DNA of 42,333 bases. It comes from Acidobacteriota bacterium (GTDB lineage Bacteria; Acidobacteriota; Terriglobia; Terriglobales; SCQP01). Positions 1 to 9,100 of this stretch are shown here, piece after piece. Under the pieces are notes generated by a model. It ran no database searches, had not been told where the DNA came from, and saw only the letters and a list, made by a program, of their open reading frames with translations. The translations under genes and the position numbers were made by a program. Position 1 is the first letter of the stretch, and each line of letters begins with the position of its first letter. The DNA is taken from contig DAHUYO010000023.1 of NCBI GenBank assembly GCA_027315185.1, positions 1 through 42,333 of the forward strand, written 5' to 3'.

Positions 1-17
1 TGTCCGGCGGAAAGTCC

Positions 18-58
18 CGGCTGGTTCGCGCTGGCTTTGCCCCAGTGCAAACGGCACG
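18..58. repeat. Dispersed intergenic repeat, copy 1
   Basis: About 41 bp sharing the pattern CGGC(C/T)-N2-TTCGC-N-C(C)-GG-C-TTGCC ... GCAAACGGC with 8960-8999 and 40716-40755. All three copies lie between genes in the backbone and none was seen in the island. The family and function are unknown to me. Confidence 0.5.
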
Positions 59-81
59 GCCCCGCGAGCGGTCCAAAACCA

Positions 82-125
82 TCTGCAAATGAAAACGCCG
101 GGGACCCGCGGCGCGGATCCCCGGC
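82..125 (-). terminator. Rho-independent terminator of glnA
   Basis: On the minus strand, 22 nt after the glnA stop, GCCGGGGA (97-104) pairs perfectly with TCCCCGGC (118-125). Further G-C pairs close the loop, and the stem is followed by GTTTTCATTT. The position and the T-rich tail fit transcription termination of glnA. Confidence 0.7.
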
Positions 126-146
126 AAGGCTCAGGCGCTGCCGCGG

Positions 147-1559
147 CTAAATGTCGTAATAGAGCTGGAATTCGTAGGGATGGGGACGGAGGCGAAGGGC
201 ATCCACTTCCTTGGAGCGCTTGTAATCAATCCAGGTACGGATCAGCTCCTCGGTAAAGACCTCGCCCTTCAGCAGGAACTGGTGATCCTCCTCCAGGGCG
301 TCGAGGGCGGCATCCAGGGAACCCGGCAGGGAGGGGACGTTTTTCAGTTCCTCGGGCGACAGATCGTAGATGTCGCGATCCAGCGGATCGCCGGCGGGGA
401 GCTTGTTCTCGACGCCATCCAGGCCGGCCATGAGCATGGCGGCGAAGGCGAGGTAGGGATTGCAGGAGGGGTCGGGCGGCCGGAACTCGACGCGCTTGGC
501 CTTGGGCGAAGCCGAGTACATCGGGATGCGGCAGGCGGCGGAGCGGTTGCGGCGCGAATACGCCAGGTTGACCGGAGCTTCAAAGCCGGGAACGAGGCGC
601 TTGTAGGAATTGGTGGTGGGGGCAATGAGCGCGGCGAGCGCGGGGGCATGCTTGAGCAGGCCGCCGATGTAGTGCAGCGCCATGGGGGACAGGCCGGCAT
701 ACCCGTCGCCGGCGAAGAGCGGCTTGCCGGATTTCCAAAGGGACTGATGGGTGTGCATGCCGCTGCCGTTGTCCTGGAACAGCGGCTTGGGCATGAAGGT
801 CGCCGATTTGCCGTACTCATTGGCCGCGTTCCGCACGATGTACTTGTAGACCATCATGTTGTCGGCGGTTTTGAGCAAGTTGTCGAAGCGCAGGTCAATT
901 TCGCACTGGCCGCCGGTGGCGACCTCATGGTGGTGGTACTCGACGGTGAGGCCGGCGGCTTGCAGCTTCAGCACCATCTCCGTGCGCAGGTCCTGGTAAT
1001 GGTCGGTGGGGGGGACGGGGAAATAGCCTTCCTTGTAGCGGGGACGGTAGCCGAGGTTGGCGTCCTCGCGGCCGGAGTTCCAGCGGCCCTCCTCGGCGTC
1101 AATGAAGTAGAAGGCGTGCTGTTCGCGCTGATCGAAGCGGACGTTGTCGAAGATGAAGAACTCCGCTTCGGCGCCGAAGTAGGCGACATCCCCGATGCCG
1201 GTGGAGGCGAGGTAGGCCTCGGCCTTCTTGGCGACATGGCGCGGGTCGCGGTCGTAGCGCTGGCGGGTGAGGGGATCCTGGATGTCGCCGATCATGACCA
1301 GCGTGGGGACGGCGGTGAAGGCGTCCAGCATGTACCAGGAGGGATCGGGAATGAGGAGCATGTCGCTCTCATGGATCGCCGCCCAACCGCGGATGCTGGA
1401 ACCGTCAATGCCGAAGCCGTCCTCGAAGGCCGCCTCGGTCAACTGATTGATGGGGAATGAGATGTGATGCCAAAGGCCGGGCAGATCGGTGAACCGCAGG
1501 TCCACGATCTTGACCTCATGTTGGCGGCAGTAATCGAGAACTTCCTTGGGGGTGGGCAT
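147..1559 (-). CDS. glnA: Type I glutamine synthetase
   Basis: Makes glutamine from glutamate, ammonia and ATP in the cytoplasm as a dodecamer. The 470 residues match the usual GSI-beta length. Visible signatures are the beta-grasp motif [10 protein letters not shown], the metal/glutamate segments [10 protein letters not shown] and [14 protein letters not shown], the ATP-site segment [10 protein letters not shown], and the glutamate flap [28 protein letters not shown] places a Tyr at residue 398, equivalent to the adenylylated Tyr of the E. coli enzyme, so control by a GlnE-type adenylyltransferase is likely. The start at 1559 gives the family N-terminus [11 protein letters not shown]; upstream in-frame codons give non-homologous sequence. 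The gene is single, has a terminator, and diverges from a LysR gene. Confidence 0.96.
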   Translation of the reverse strand: MPTPKEVLDYCRQHEVKIVDLRFTDLPGLWHHISFPINQLTEAAFEDGFGIDGSSIRGWAAIHESDMLLIPDPSWYMLDAFTAVPTLVMIGDIQDPLTRQRYDRDPRHVAKKAEAYLASTGIGDVAYFGAEAEFFIFDNVRFDQREQHAFYFIDAEEGRWNSGREDANLGYRPRYKEGYFPVPPTDHYQDLRTEMVLKLQAAGLTVEYHHHEVATGGQCEIDLRFDNLLKTADNMMVYKYIVRNAANEYGKSATFMPKPLFQDNGSGMHTHQSLWKSGKPLFAGDGYAGLSPMALHYIGGLLKHAPALAALIAPTTNSYKRLVPGFEAPVNLAYSRRNRSAACRIPMYSASPKAKRVEFRPPDPSCNPYLAFAAMLMAGLDGVENKLPAGDPLDRDIYDLSPEELKNVPSLPGSLDAALDALEEDHQFLLKGEVFTEELIRTWIDYKRSKEVDALRLRPHPYEFQLYYDI

Positions 1560-1791
1560 GGCGGAATCTCCGTGGACACGATAGCGGCAGCGCGGGTGAA
1601 CAAGGGCGGCGCCGCGCAGGCGGGGGGCGGCTGCAGGCCCGGCGCCGGCGGCGGCTGGAGGAAGCGATGAGAGCCACTGCCATCGCCCACCAGACATGGC
1701 AGACTAGCAGTGCGCGAGGGGCCGGGCCCAATAAGTTTTTTTTATCGCCGCCATGGGCGGCGGCAGGGGGGCGGTTTCCCGCAGCAAGGCG

Positions 1792-2751
1792 ATGGATTTT
1801 GATCAATTGAACACGTTTTTGGAGGTGGCGCGGCTGAGTTCGTTCTCCCGCGCCGCCGTCACCTGCTACCGCACGCAGCCGGCGATCAGCGCGCAGATTC
1901 GCTTGCTGGAGGAGGAAGTGGGGGCGCGGCTGTTCGACCGCGGCGGCGGGAAAGTGGCGCTGACGGCGGCGGGGCGGGTGTTTCATGAGTACGCTTCGCG
2001 GCTGCGGCAACTGCGGAAGGAAGGGCTCGACGCGGTCGCCGACCTGAATCACACGCCGAGCGGAGAACTGTCGCTGGCGGCCAATGAGGGCAGTTGCCTG
2101 CATGTGCTGCCGGAGGTGTTCGCGCGCTTCATCCGCCAGCATCCGGCGGTGCGGGTGCATATCCGGCGGGGGGAACATTCCGACATCATGGAGGCGGTGC
2201 TGGAAAACCGGGTGGATTTCGGCCTGCTCTCGTTGCCCGCCAGCGATCCACGGCTGCAAGTGGTGCCGCTGCACCGGGATGAGATCGTGGCGGTGGCGCC
2301 CCCGGGCCACCCGCTGGCGCCGCGGGCGGCACGGGCGGCGCAGCAGAGCGACGGGCCGGCGGCGGTGGAATGGGCGCGGGTGGCCGAGTATCCGCTGGTG
2401 CTGCCGAAATCGGGCGGCACGCGCGACGCGCTGGACGAACGGCTCCAGCCCTTCGCTTCCCGGTTGAAAATCTCCATGGAATTGGAGAGCACGGAGCTGA
2501 TCAAATCCTTCGCCGCGGCGGGCTTGGGCATCGGGTTCGTGGCGCAGACCATGGCGGTGACGGAGGCGCGCAGCGGAGAACTGGCCCTGCTGCCCTTGGC
2601 GGCGCCGAAGCTGTACCGCGAGCTGGGGCTGGTGTTCCGGCGGGACCGGGCGCTGGGGCGCGCGGCGCTGGCGTTTATTGATATGGCGATCCAGGCCTCG
2701 AATGCGTCGCCGGCGCCGCGCGGCGGCGACGGCGAGACCCCGCCGGCGTGA
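1792..2751 (+). CDS. LysR-family transcriptional regulator
   Basis: 319 residues. The N-terminal winged HTH (about 1-60: MDFDQLNTFLEVARLSSFSRAA ... QPAISAQIRLLEEEVGARLFDR) is typical LysR. Residues 90-300 form the periplasmic-binding-like effector domain. The start at 1792 gives the canonical LysR N-terminus; an upstream ATG at 1753 only adds a Gly/Arg-rich tail. AAGG lies just upstream. It is divergent from glnA across 232 bp, so it could regulate glnA, but the sequence alone does not show its target. Its TGA overlaps the GTG of the next gene by 4 bp, so the two are probably translated together. Confidence 0.93.
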   Translation: MDFDQLNTFLEVARLSSFSRAAVTCYRTQPAISAQIRLLEEEVGARLFDRGGGKVALTAAGRVFHEYASRLRQLRKEGLDAVADLNHTPSGELSLAANEGSCLHVLPEVFARFIRQHPAVRVHIRRGEHSDIMEAVLENRVDFGLLSLPASDPRLQVVPLHRDEIVAVAPPGHPLAPRAARAAQQSDGPAAVEWARVAEYPLVLPKSGGTRDALDERLQPFASRLKISMELESTELIKSFAAAGLGIGFVAQTMAVTEARSGELALLPLAAPKLYRELGLVFRRDRALGRAALAFIDMAIQASNASPAPRGGDGETPPA

Positions 2752-4487
2752 CGCGGCGGGAGTTATTGCGGCTGGCGGGGGCGGCGGCGTTCTACCCCGG
2801 GGCCGGCCTTCGGGCGGCGGGCGCCCTCCTGCCCGCATCGCGAAGAGCGGCGGCCCCGGCGGCGGCGGCGTTCGTGGACGTGACGGCGGCAAGCGGCATC
2901 AATTTCCGCCACGACAACGCGGCCTCGGCGCAAAAATATCTGATCGAAACGATGGGGGCGGGCTGCGGCTGGCTGGATTACGACCAAGACGGCTACCTGG
3001 ATCTCTATCTGGTCAACGGCGCGGCGACGGCGGCCTACCATCCGCTCCAACCATTGCGCGGCGCGCTCTATCACAACAACGGAGACGGGAGTTTCAGCGA
3101 TGTGACGGCGCGGGCGGGGGTAGGCGCCGAAGGTTTGTTCGGCATGGGCATGGCGGTGGGCGATTACGACAATGACGGCTATCCCGACATGCTGGTCTGC
3201 GGCTATGGGCGCTGCATCCTGTACCACAACCGGGGCGACGGAACCTTCGCGGACGTGACCGCGCGCGCCGGGGTGGGCAACGCCGGCCGATGGGCCTCCA
3301 GCGCGGCGTGGTTCGACTACGACCGCGACGGCAAGCTCGACCTGATCATCGCCAATTACGTGGATTGGACGCCGGCGACGAACTATTACTGCGGCGCGCA
3401 CGGACCGGGGTTGCGCAGCTACTGCCTGCCGGACGACTTTCCGCCCACCGCGCCGACGCTGTTCCACAACAACGGCGATGGAACCTTCAGCGACGTAAGC
3501 CTCGCATCGGGGCTGGGACGGCACCGTGGCAATGGGCTCGGGGTGGTGACCTTCGACTACGACCAAGACGGCTGGCCGGACATCTTCATCGCCAACGATT
3601 CGATGGCGAATTTCCTGTTCCACAACCAGCACGACGGGACCTTCCGGGAAGTCGCCTATGAAGCCGGCGTGGCGGTGGGCAGCAACGGGGAACCGGAAGC
3701 GGGCATGGGGGTGGACGCGGGGGACGCGTTCGGCAGCGGGCGGATGGACCTGATCGTGACGCATCTGGATTCGCAGCTGCCGCGCCTGTATCAAAACATG
3801 GGCGACGGCACCTTCAACGACGCCACCGTCAGCTCCGGAATCGGCTATGCCGCGTTCCACCGCAGCGAGTTCGGCACGCGGTTCATGGATTACGACAACG
3901 ACGGCAATCTGGATGTCTTCATGGCTTGCGGACACGTGCTGGACAACATCCGCCGCTATAACCCGCTGGTGCATTACGCCGAGCCGAAGATGATGTTCCG
4001 CAATCTGGGGGGCGGGCATTTTCACAATGCCAGCGGGGCCATGGGCGCGGCATTCCTGCGGCCGCGGGTCAGCCGCGGCGCCGCCGTCGGGGATTACGAC
4101 AACGACGGACGGTTGGATCTTTTGGTGAACAACAACGGCGAACGGCCGCAGCTGCTGCGCAACAACGTGGGCGCGGGGCGGCATTGGCTCCAGTTGTTCT
4201 TGATCGGCACGCGCTCCAACCGCGACGCGATTGGAGCGCAGGCGCGGGTCCGGGCGGGGCGGTGGACGGCGGTGGCGGAACGCAAGGGCGGGATGAGCTA
4301 CCAATCGGCGCAGGATCCGCGGCTGCATTTCGGGCTGGGCCCGCGCCGCCGCGTGGACGAGGTCGAGATTCATTGGCCGAGCGGCGCACTGACGCGCCTG
4401 GGGCCGATCGCGGCGGATCAGACGGTGACGATCGAGGAAGGAGCAGGGCAGGTACAGCGGGCGTTTCCGCCGCTGCGGCGAAGCTAG
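2748..4487 (+). CDS. Secreted FG-GAP/ASPIC-UnbV (CRTAC1-like) repeat protein
   Basis: 579 residues from a GTG start that overlaps the LysR stop. The N-terminus TRRELLRLAG plus a hydrophobic Ala-rich stretch resembles a Tat signal. Seven FG-GAP/VCBS-type Ca-binding repeats follow (DYDQDGYLDLYL, GDYDNDGYPDML, DYDRDGKLDLII, DYDQDGWPDIFI, a degenerate AGDAFGSGRMDLIV, DYDNDGNLDVFM, GDYDNDGRLDLL), as in a seven-bladed propeller. The C-terminal ~90 residues (NRDAIGAQARV ... VEIHWPSGA) match the ASPIC/UnbV domain. The family is abundant in Acidobacteriota and Planctomycetes, and its molecular role is poorly known. The overlap with a regulator gene is an unusual partnership for this family. Confidence 0.9.
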   Translation: MTRRELLRLAGAAAFYPGAGLRAAGALLPASRRAAAPAAAAFVDVTAASGINFRHDNAASAQKYLIETMGAGCGWLDYDQDGYLDLYLVNGAATAAYHPLQPLRGALYHNNGDGSFSDVTARAGVGAEGLFGMGMAVGDYDNDGYPDMLVCGYGRCILYHNRGDGTFADVTARAGVGNAGRWASSAAWFDYDRDGKLDLIIANYVDWTPATNYYCGAHGPGLRSYCLPDDFPPTAPTLFHNNGDGTFSDVSLASGLGRHRGNGLGVVTFDYDQDGWPDIFIANDSMANFLFHNQHDGTFREVAYEAGVAVGSNGEPEAGMGVDAGDAFGSGRMDLIVTHLDSQLPRLYQNMGDGTFNDATVSSGIGYAAFHRSEFGTRFMDYDNDGNLDVFMACGHVLDNIRRYNPLVHYAEPKMMFRNLGGGHFHNASGAMGAAFLRPRVSRGAAVGDYDNDGRLDLLVNNNGERPQLLRNNVGAGRHWLQLFLIGTRSNRDAIGAQARVRAGRWTAVAERKGGMSYQSAQDPRLHFGLGPRRRVDEVEIHWPSGALTRLGPIAADQTVTIEEGAGQVQRAFPPLRRS

Positions 4488-4521
4488 GCGCGGCAGGTCG
4501 CCAGGGCTGACGGGGGCGGAA

Positions 4522-5427
4522 TCATCGCGGCGCCAGGCGGGGCGGGCGGTGGCGCGGGGCGCCGATCAGGCCGCGCAGGCGGTTAAGATTTTTGCGATCG
4601 TCGCCGAGGGCGTCCACCGGCGTCTCCAAGATGAACGCCTTGCGCGCCCAGCGGGGATCGTTCATCCACAGGCGAAATGCCTCGCGGCCGAGCGTGCCTT
4701 GGCCGATGTTTTGATGCCGGTCCACGTGGGAGTTGCAGCCGCCCTTGGAATCGTTCACATGGATGACATGGACGTGCCTCAGGCCGATGGCCCGGTGCAG
4801 CGCGGCGATGGCGCCGCGATAGCCGTCAGGGGAACGAATGGCGTAGCCGGCGGCCCAAGCGTGGCAGGTGTCTATGCAGACACCGCTGGGAACCGCGCTC
4901 ACGGCGGCGAGCAAAGCGGCCAGCTCTTCCCAGGCGCCGCCGAGGCGACCTCCGCCGGCGGTATTTTCGATCAACAGCTTGAGGCGGCCCCAGCGGAGCC
5001 CTTGCGCCGCCCGCCGCACGGCTTCGCCGACACGGGCGATGGCGGCGGCGCGGTCATTGCCGGCGCCCGGCGCGCCCGGGTGCAGGACCAAAAAATCCGC
5101 CTGAAGCTGGCGCGCGCGGAGGAGTTCGCCGCGCAGCGCGGCGATGGAGCGCTCCCACAGCGCGGGAGCGGCCCCGGCGGCGTTGATGAGGTAATTGGCG
5201 TGGATGACCAAGGGGCGCAGCCCATACTCGCGGCGGAGGCGAATCATTCGCGCGCAGGCGGCGGGGTCCAGCTCCGCGCCGCGCCACTGCCGCGGACTGG
5301 AGGAGAAGATTTGCAGGGTCTGGCAGCCCAAGGCATGGGCGCGTTCGGCGGCCAGCGGCAGGCCGCCGGCGACGGAGGTGTGCACGCCGATGCGGCGAAT
5401 GACGGAAGATGTGGCGGCTGGGGTCAT
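4522..5427 (-). CDS. nfo: Endonuclease IV (AP endonuclease)
   Basis: Cleaves DNA 5' to abasic sites in base excision repair. About 301 residues with a TIM-barrel fold. All expected Zn ligands are visible in order: VIHANYL (His), VLHPG (His), LLIENTAGGG (Glu), CIDTCHAWAAGY (Asp, His), HVNDSKGGCNSHVDRHQ (His, Asp, His) and FILETPVD (Glu). I chose the start at 5427 because MTPAATSSVIRRIGVHTS leads directly into the first strand; an ATG/GTG-type start up to 5490 would overlap the divergent promoter region. Single gene, divergent from the PFK gene. Confidence 0.95.
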   Translation of the reverse strand: MTPAATSSVIRRIGVHTSVAGGLPLAAERAHALGCQTLQIFSSSPRQWRGAELDPAACARMIRLRREYGLRPLVIHANYLINAAGAAPALWERSIAALRGELLRARQLQADFLVLHPGAPGAGNDRAAAIARVGEAVRRAAQGLRWGRLKLLIENTAGGGRLGGAWEELAALLAAVSAVPSGVCIDTCHAWAAGYAIRSPDGYRGAIAALHRAIGLRHVHVIHVNDSKGGCNSHVDRHQNIGQGTLGREAFRLWMNDPRWARKAFILETPVDALGDDRKNLNRLRGLIGAPRHRPPRLAPR

Positions 5428-5499
5428 GGCGCGCCGACGCGAGGAGCGATGATCCGTTAGAATAAGACTCTTTCCGGTCAATTCCGTCAAGGAGTGAGG

Positions 5500-6531
5500 A
5501 TGCGCGTAGGAATTTTAACGGGTGGGGGCGACTGCCCCGGCTTAAACGCTGTGATTCGCGCCGTGGTGCGCAAAGGGACGATGTTCTATGGCGACTCGAT
5601 CCTCGGATTCGAGGAAGGCTGGCGCGGGGTGTTGGAGAACCGCTTCCAGCTGCTGGATCTGGATTCGACGCCGGGCATCATTCATCGCGGCGGGACGATT
5701 CTGCGCACCTCGCGCACCAATCCGTTCAAGGATCCGAAGGGCTTGGAACGGGTCAAGGCCACGTTCACGGTCAATCATTTGGACGCGCTGATCGCCATCG
5801 GCGGCGACGACACGCTGGGAGTGGCGCTGAAGCTGAACCAAGCGGGACTGAAGCTGGTCGGGGTGCCCAAGACCATTGACAACGATTTGGCGGGCACGGA
5901 CGTCTGCTTTGGCTTCGACACCGCGGTCAATATCGCCACCGAGGCGGTGGACCGGCTGCATACCACCGCCGAGGCGCACAATCGCATCATCGTGGTGGAG
6001 GTGATGGGGCGGGACGCCGGCTGGATCGCCACCTACAGCGGCATTGCCGGCGGCGCCGACGTGGTGCTGATCCCCGAGAAGCCAATCAATTTGGACCAAG
6101 TCTGCGACCTGCTGCAACGGCGGCACGGGCGCGGCAAATACTTCAGCATCGTGGTGGTGGCGGAAGGCGCGCAGCTGGCCGACCAAATCGGGCAGACCAC
6201 GCAGGGCACGCAGGTGGATGAGTTCGGCCACGCGCGGCTGGGCGGCATCGGCGGGCGGCTGGCGGCGGAGATCGAGAAGCGGACGGGATTCGAGACGCGC
6301 ATGGTGAACCTGGGCCACATCCAGCGCGGCGGGACCCCGACCGCCTTTGACCGCGTGCTGGCGACGCGGTACGGCGTGCAGGCGATTGACATGGTGCACC
6401 AGGGGGAGTTCGGGCGGATGGCGTCGCTGCAAGGGCAGAAGCTGGCGTCGGTGCCGCTGGAGGACGCGCTGGGCAAAAACCGCAAGGTGGACCCGGAGAT
6501 TTATGACATCGCGTCGGTCTTTTTCGGCTAG
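5500..6531 (+). CDS. 6-phosphofructokinase, group III, probably PPi-dependent
   Basis: Phosphorylates fructose 6-phosphate in glycolysis (reversible if PPi-dependent). 343 residues beginning MRVGILTGGGDCPGLNAVI. The AAGGAG at 5489-5494, 5 nt before the ATG at 5500, decides the start over the in-frame GTG at 5494. Catalytic PKTIDND is present. Residue 104 is Asp (GGDDT) and residue 124 is Lys (PKTIDND); ATP-dependent bacterial PFKs have Gly at both, and Asp/Lys is the diagnostic pair of PPi-PFKs. The sequence around MGRDAGWIA and the overall length fit the Amycolatopsis-type group III clade. It is 37 bp upstream of aroF, so probably co-transcribed. Confidence 0.93.
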   Translation: MRVGILTGGGDCPGLNAVIRAVVRKGTMFYGDSILGFEEGWRGVLENRFQLLDLDSTPGIIHRGGTILRTSRTNPFKDPKGLERVKATFTVNHLDALIAIGGDDTLGVALKLNQAGLKLVGVPKTIDNDLAGTDVCFGFDTAVNIATEAVDRLHTTAEAHNRIIVVEVMGRDAGWIATYSGIAGGADVVLIPEKPINLDQVCDLLQRRHGRGKYFSIVVVAEGAQLADQIGQTTQGTQVDEFGHARLGGIGGRLAAEIEKRTGFETRMVNLGHIQRGGTPTAFDRVLATRYGVQAIDMVHQGEFGRMASLQGQKLASVPLEDALGKNRKVDPEIYDIASVFFG

Positions 6532-6568
6532 CGCCCGGGGTTAGCCGGCCGGCGCACGGGATATCGCC

Positions 6569-7624
6569 ATGTTAATCGTGATGAAGGCCGGTGCGACCGA
6601 AGAGCAGATCGCCGGCGTCTGCCGCCACATCGAATCCCTGGGTCTGAAGCCGCATCCGATCCCCGGGGCGCAGCGCACCGCCATCGGCATTACCGGCAAC
6701 AAGGGCGCGCTGGAACTGAGCGATTTGGCGGGGCTGGACGGCGTGGCGGAGGCGCTGCGCGTTTCCAAGCCGTACAAGCTGGTGAGCCTGGAGGTGAAGC
6801 CGGAAAAGACGGTGATTCCGATCGGCCCGCCGGAGCTGGGCATCACCATCGGCGGCCCGGAATGGGTGGTGATGGCGGGACCGTGCGCGGTGGAAAGCCG
6901 CGAACAAACGCTGCGCATCGCCGAGCAGGTGGCGGCGGCGGGGGCGCGGATGTTCCGCGGCGGGGCGTTCAAGCCCCGCACCTCGCCGTATTCGTTTCAG
7001 GGAATGGGAGAAGAGGGCCTGGAGATTCTGGCGGAGGTGCGGGAGCGCTTCGGCCTGGGCATCGTCACCGAGGCGGTGGACGAGGCGAGCCTGGCGCTGG
7101 TGGAGCAATACGCCGACATGATCCAGCTAGGCGCGCGCAACATGCAGAATTACGCGCTGCTGCGGCGGGCGGGCAAGGCACGCAAGCCGGTCATGCTGAA
7201 GCGCGGACTGGCGGCGACGCTGGAAGAATGGCTGATGGCGGCCGAGTATCTGCTGTCGGAGGGCAACTACCAGGTGGCGCTCTGCGAACGGGGCGTCCGC
7301 ACTTTCTCCGACCACAGCCGCAACACGCTGGATTTGACGGTGGTGCCGGCGGTGCAGGAGGTGAGCCACCTGCCGGTGCTGGTGGACCCCAGCCACGGCA
7401 CGGGACGGCGGGACCGGGTGGTGCCGCTGGCGCGGGCGGCGCTGGCGGTGGGAGCGGACGGGCTGCTGGTGGAAGTGCACGACACGCCCGACCGGGCGCT
7501 GAGCGACGGCATCCAATCCATCTACCCGCGGCAACTGGAGCAACTGATGGCTGACGCACGGGGCCTGGCGCCGCTGCTGGCGCGGCGGATGCCGCCGACG
7601 ACCAGCCCGGCGCGGCGAGGCTGA
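6569..7624 (+). CDS. aroF: DAHP synthase, type I-beta with ferredoxin-like regulatory domain
   Basis: Condenses PEP and erythrose 4-phosphate, the first step of the shikimate pathway. 351 residues. The N-terminal ~70 residues ([17 protein letters not shown]) are the ferredoxin-like regulatory domain of Thermotoga-type enzymes, which mediates Tyr/Phe feedback. The catalytic barrel follows, with metal ligands GPCAVES (Cys), DPSHGTGRR (His), LLVEVH (Glu) and [10 protein letters not shown] (Asp), and the substrate motif [15 protein letters not shown]. It follows the PFK gene by 37 bp and precedes a lipoprotein gene by 25 bp, suggesting one transcript. Confidence 0.95.
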   Translation: MLIVMKAGATEEQIAGVCRHIESLGLKPHPIPGAQRTAIGITGNKGALELSDLAGLDGVAEALRVSKPYKLVSLEVKPEKTVIPIGPPELGITIGGPEWVVMAGPCAVESREQTLRIAEQVAAAGARMFRGGAFKPRTSPYSFQGMGEEGLEILAEVRERFGLGIVTEAVDEASLALVEQYADMIQLGARNMQNYALLRRAGKARKPVMLKRGLAATLEEWLMAAEYLLSEGNYQVALCERGVRTFSDHSRNTLDLTVVPAVQEVSHLPVLVDPSHGTGRRDRVVPLARAALAVGADGLLVEVHDTPDRALSDGIQSIYPRQLEQLMADARGLAPLLARRMPPTTSPARRG

Positions 7625-7649
7625 GAGTGCCGGCGGAGGGCGGCGCGGC

Positions 7650-8873
7650 GTGAACCTGCCTTACCCTGGGCGGCGGAGCACGGACCACGGCCAGCGGCGG
7701 CGGGGCGGCCGGGCATCGCGCTGGTTGGGGGCGGCGGCGATGGCCGCGGCGGCGGGTGGGCTGGCGGGATGCCACCGGCTCTATCCCATGCCGGGCCCGG
7801 CGTATCACGTCATGGTCTACGTCGCGGGACCGGGCGCGGGCATTCTCGCCTTGGACGCGCGAACGCTGAAGGTGGCGCCGCCGCTGGCGGCGAAGGGCAC
7901 GGTGGTGGCGCTGGCCTACAATCCGGCGCGGGCCGAACTGTATGCGCTGGATCAAATCCATGGCCGCCGCCGGCCCGGATCACTGGCGGTGTTCCCCCTG
8001 GCCAGCCGGCGCCGCGCATTGGCGATTCCGCTCGACACCCGCCCCAAGGCCATGGCCCTGAGCGCCGATGGCGCCATCGCCTATATTGCCGGCGACCACG
8101 ACGGTCACGCCGCGTTGTACGCCGTGGATCTGCCCTCGCGCAGCGTGACGCATCGCATGACGCTCGGCGGGCGGCCCGCCGCCTTGGCGCTGGCGCCGGC
8201 GGAACGGGTGGTGGTGGCGACGGCCGATCCGCCGCGCCTGGAGATCGTCGGCGCGCAGACGTTTCGCCCGGCGGCGACGCTGCCGCTGCCGGCGCCGCCC
8301 ACGCAGGTGATCGCGCTGCCGTACGGCCATAAGGCGTTCGTGCTCTGCCCGGCGGCGGATGAAGTGGCCGTGGTGGACCTGGCGCCGCCGGCGTCGGTGC
8401 TGACCTATCTTTCCGTGGGCCCGGACCCGAAGGCGATGGCGCTGAAGCCCGACGGCGGGGAACTGTACGTATCCAACTACGGCGACCGGGGCGGCGGCAC
8501 GAGCATCAGCATCGTGGATACCGCGGCCAATCAAGTCGCGGGCAGCATGGTGGTGGGCACCGGGCCCTGGGGTCTGGCGGTGTCCCCCGACGGCAGCCGG
8601 CTGTACGTGGCCAATCATGCGGCGGACACCGTGGACGTGATCAACCTGGAGACGCGACATGTACTCTCGGCGATACCGGTGGGATTGGGGCCGGAGCGGT
8701 TGGCGTTGGGTGGGCTGGGAGCGTACCTGTTCGTCGAGGACCAAACCTCGAGCGATATCGCGGTGATCCGCACCGACATTCCGGCCCTGATGACGCTGTT
8801 GCCGTCGCTGCCGGGGGCGCGCGAAATGCAGGTGGCGGAGTTCCGTTCGCCGGTGCGGCCGGCGCGGCGCTAG
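7650..8873 (+). CDS. YVTN-type beta-propeller lipoprotein
   Basis: 407 residues from a GTG start with GGAGGG at 7635-7640. The basic N-terminus is followed by a hydrophobic Ala/Gly segment and a lipobox LAGC (Cys41), so it is probably a lipoprotein. The rest contains repeated ~40-residue blades of the YNCE/YVTN type (for example PDGGELYVSNYGD, PDGSRLYVANHAADTVDVI, and PVGLGPERLALGG after the last). The ligand is unknown. It lies 25 bp after aroF, and a hairpin with a T-run follows its stop directly. Confidence 0.85.
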   Translation: MNLPYPGRRSTDHGQRRRGGRASRWLGAAAMAAAAGGLAGCHRLYPMPGPAYHVMVYVAGPGAGILALDARTLKVAPPLAAKGTVVALAYNPARAELYALDQIHGRRRPGSLAVFPLASRRRALAIPLDTRPKAMALSADGAIAYIAGDHDGHAALYAVDLPSRSVTHRMTLGGRPAALALAPAERVVVATADPPRLEIVGAQTFRPAATLPLPAPPTQVIALPYGHKAFVLCPAADEVAVVDLAPPASVLTYLSVGPDPKAMALKPDGGELYVSNYGDRGGGTSISIVDTAANQVAGSMVVGTGPWGLAVSPDGSRLYVANHAADTVDVINLETRHVLSAIPVGLGPERLALGGLGAYLFVEDQTSSDIAVIRTDIPALMTLLPSLPGAREMQVAEFRSPVRPARR

Positions 8874-8874
8874 G

Positions 8875-8895
8875 GCGGCTCAGCCGCGCATTTTT
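8875..8895 (+). terminator. Terminator after the propeller lipoprotein gene
   Basis: GCGGCT-C-AGCCGC, a 6-bp inverted repeat whose innermost pairs must open as the loop, is followed by GCA and TTTTT and starts 2 nt after the stop codon. It would end the pfk-aroF-lipoprotein transcript. Confidence 0.65.
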
Positions 8896-8959
8896 GGACG
8901 CCCCGAGTCGCGGGGCTAGGGATAGGCTGACCGAAGGCGGGCCGCCCGGGCCAACATCT

Positions 8960-8999
8960 CGGCCATTTCGCGCCGGCCTTGCCGCAAGCAAAACGGCGC
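8960..8999. repeat. Dispersed intergenic repeat, copy 2
   Basis: CGGCC-ATTTCGC-GCCGGCCTTGCC ... AAAACGGCGC matches copies at 18-58 and 40716-40755 over about 40 bp with scattered mismatches. It lies between a terminator and the next gene. Confidence 0.5.
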
Positions 9000-9100
9000 C
9001 CTCCCGCGACACATTGCCGCGCGACGGCGGCGCGCGTCATTCGACGTACAATGGGCGGGCCGGCACTTTTGGCCGCAGGGCTGGCGCAGGGAGGCCCATG

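Noticed and set aside
180-1460. Long plus-strand open frame over glnA
   Set aside because: Antisense shadow of a conserved high-GC gene; no family-like motifs.
2763-4373. Minus-strand 536-residue open frame
   Set aside because: Shadow of the FG-GAP repeats; the repeated GDYDNDG codons create repetitive antisense sequence.
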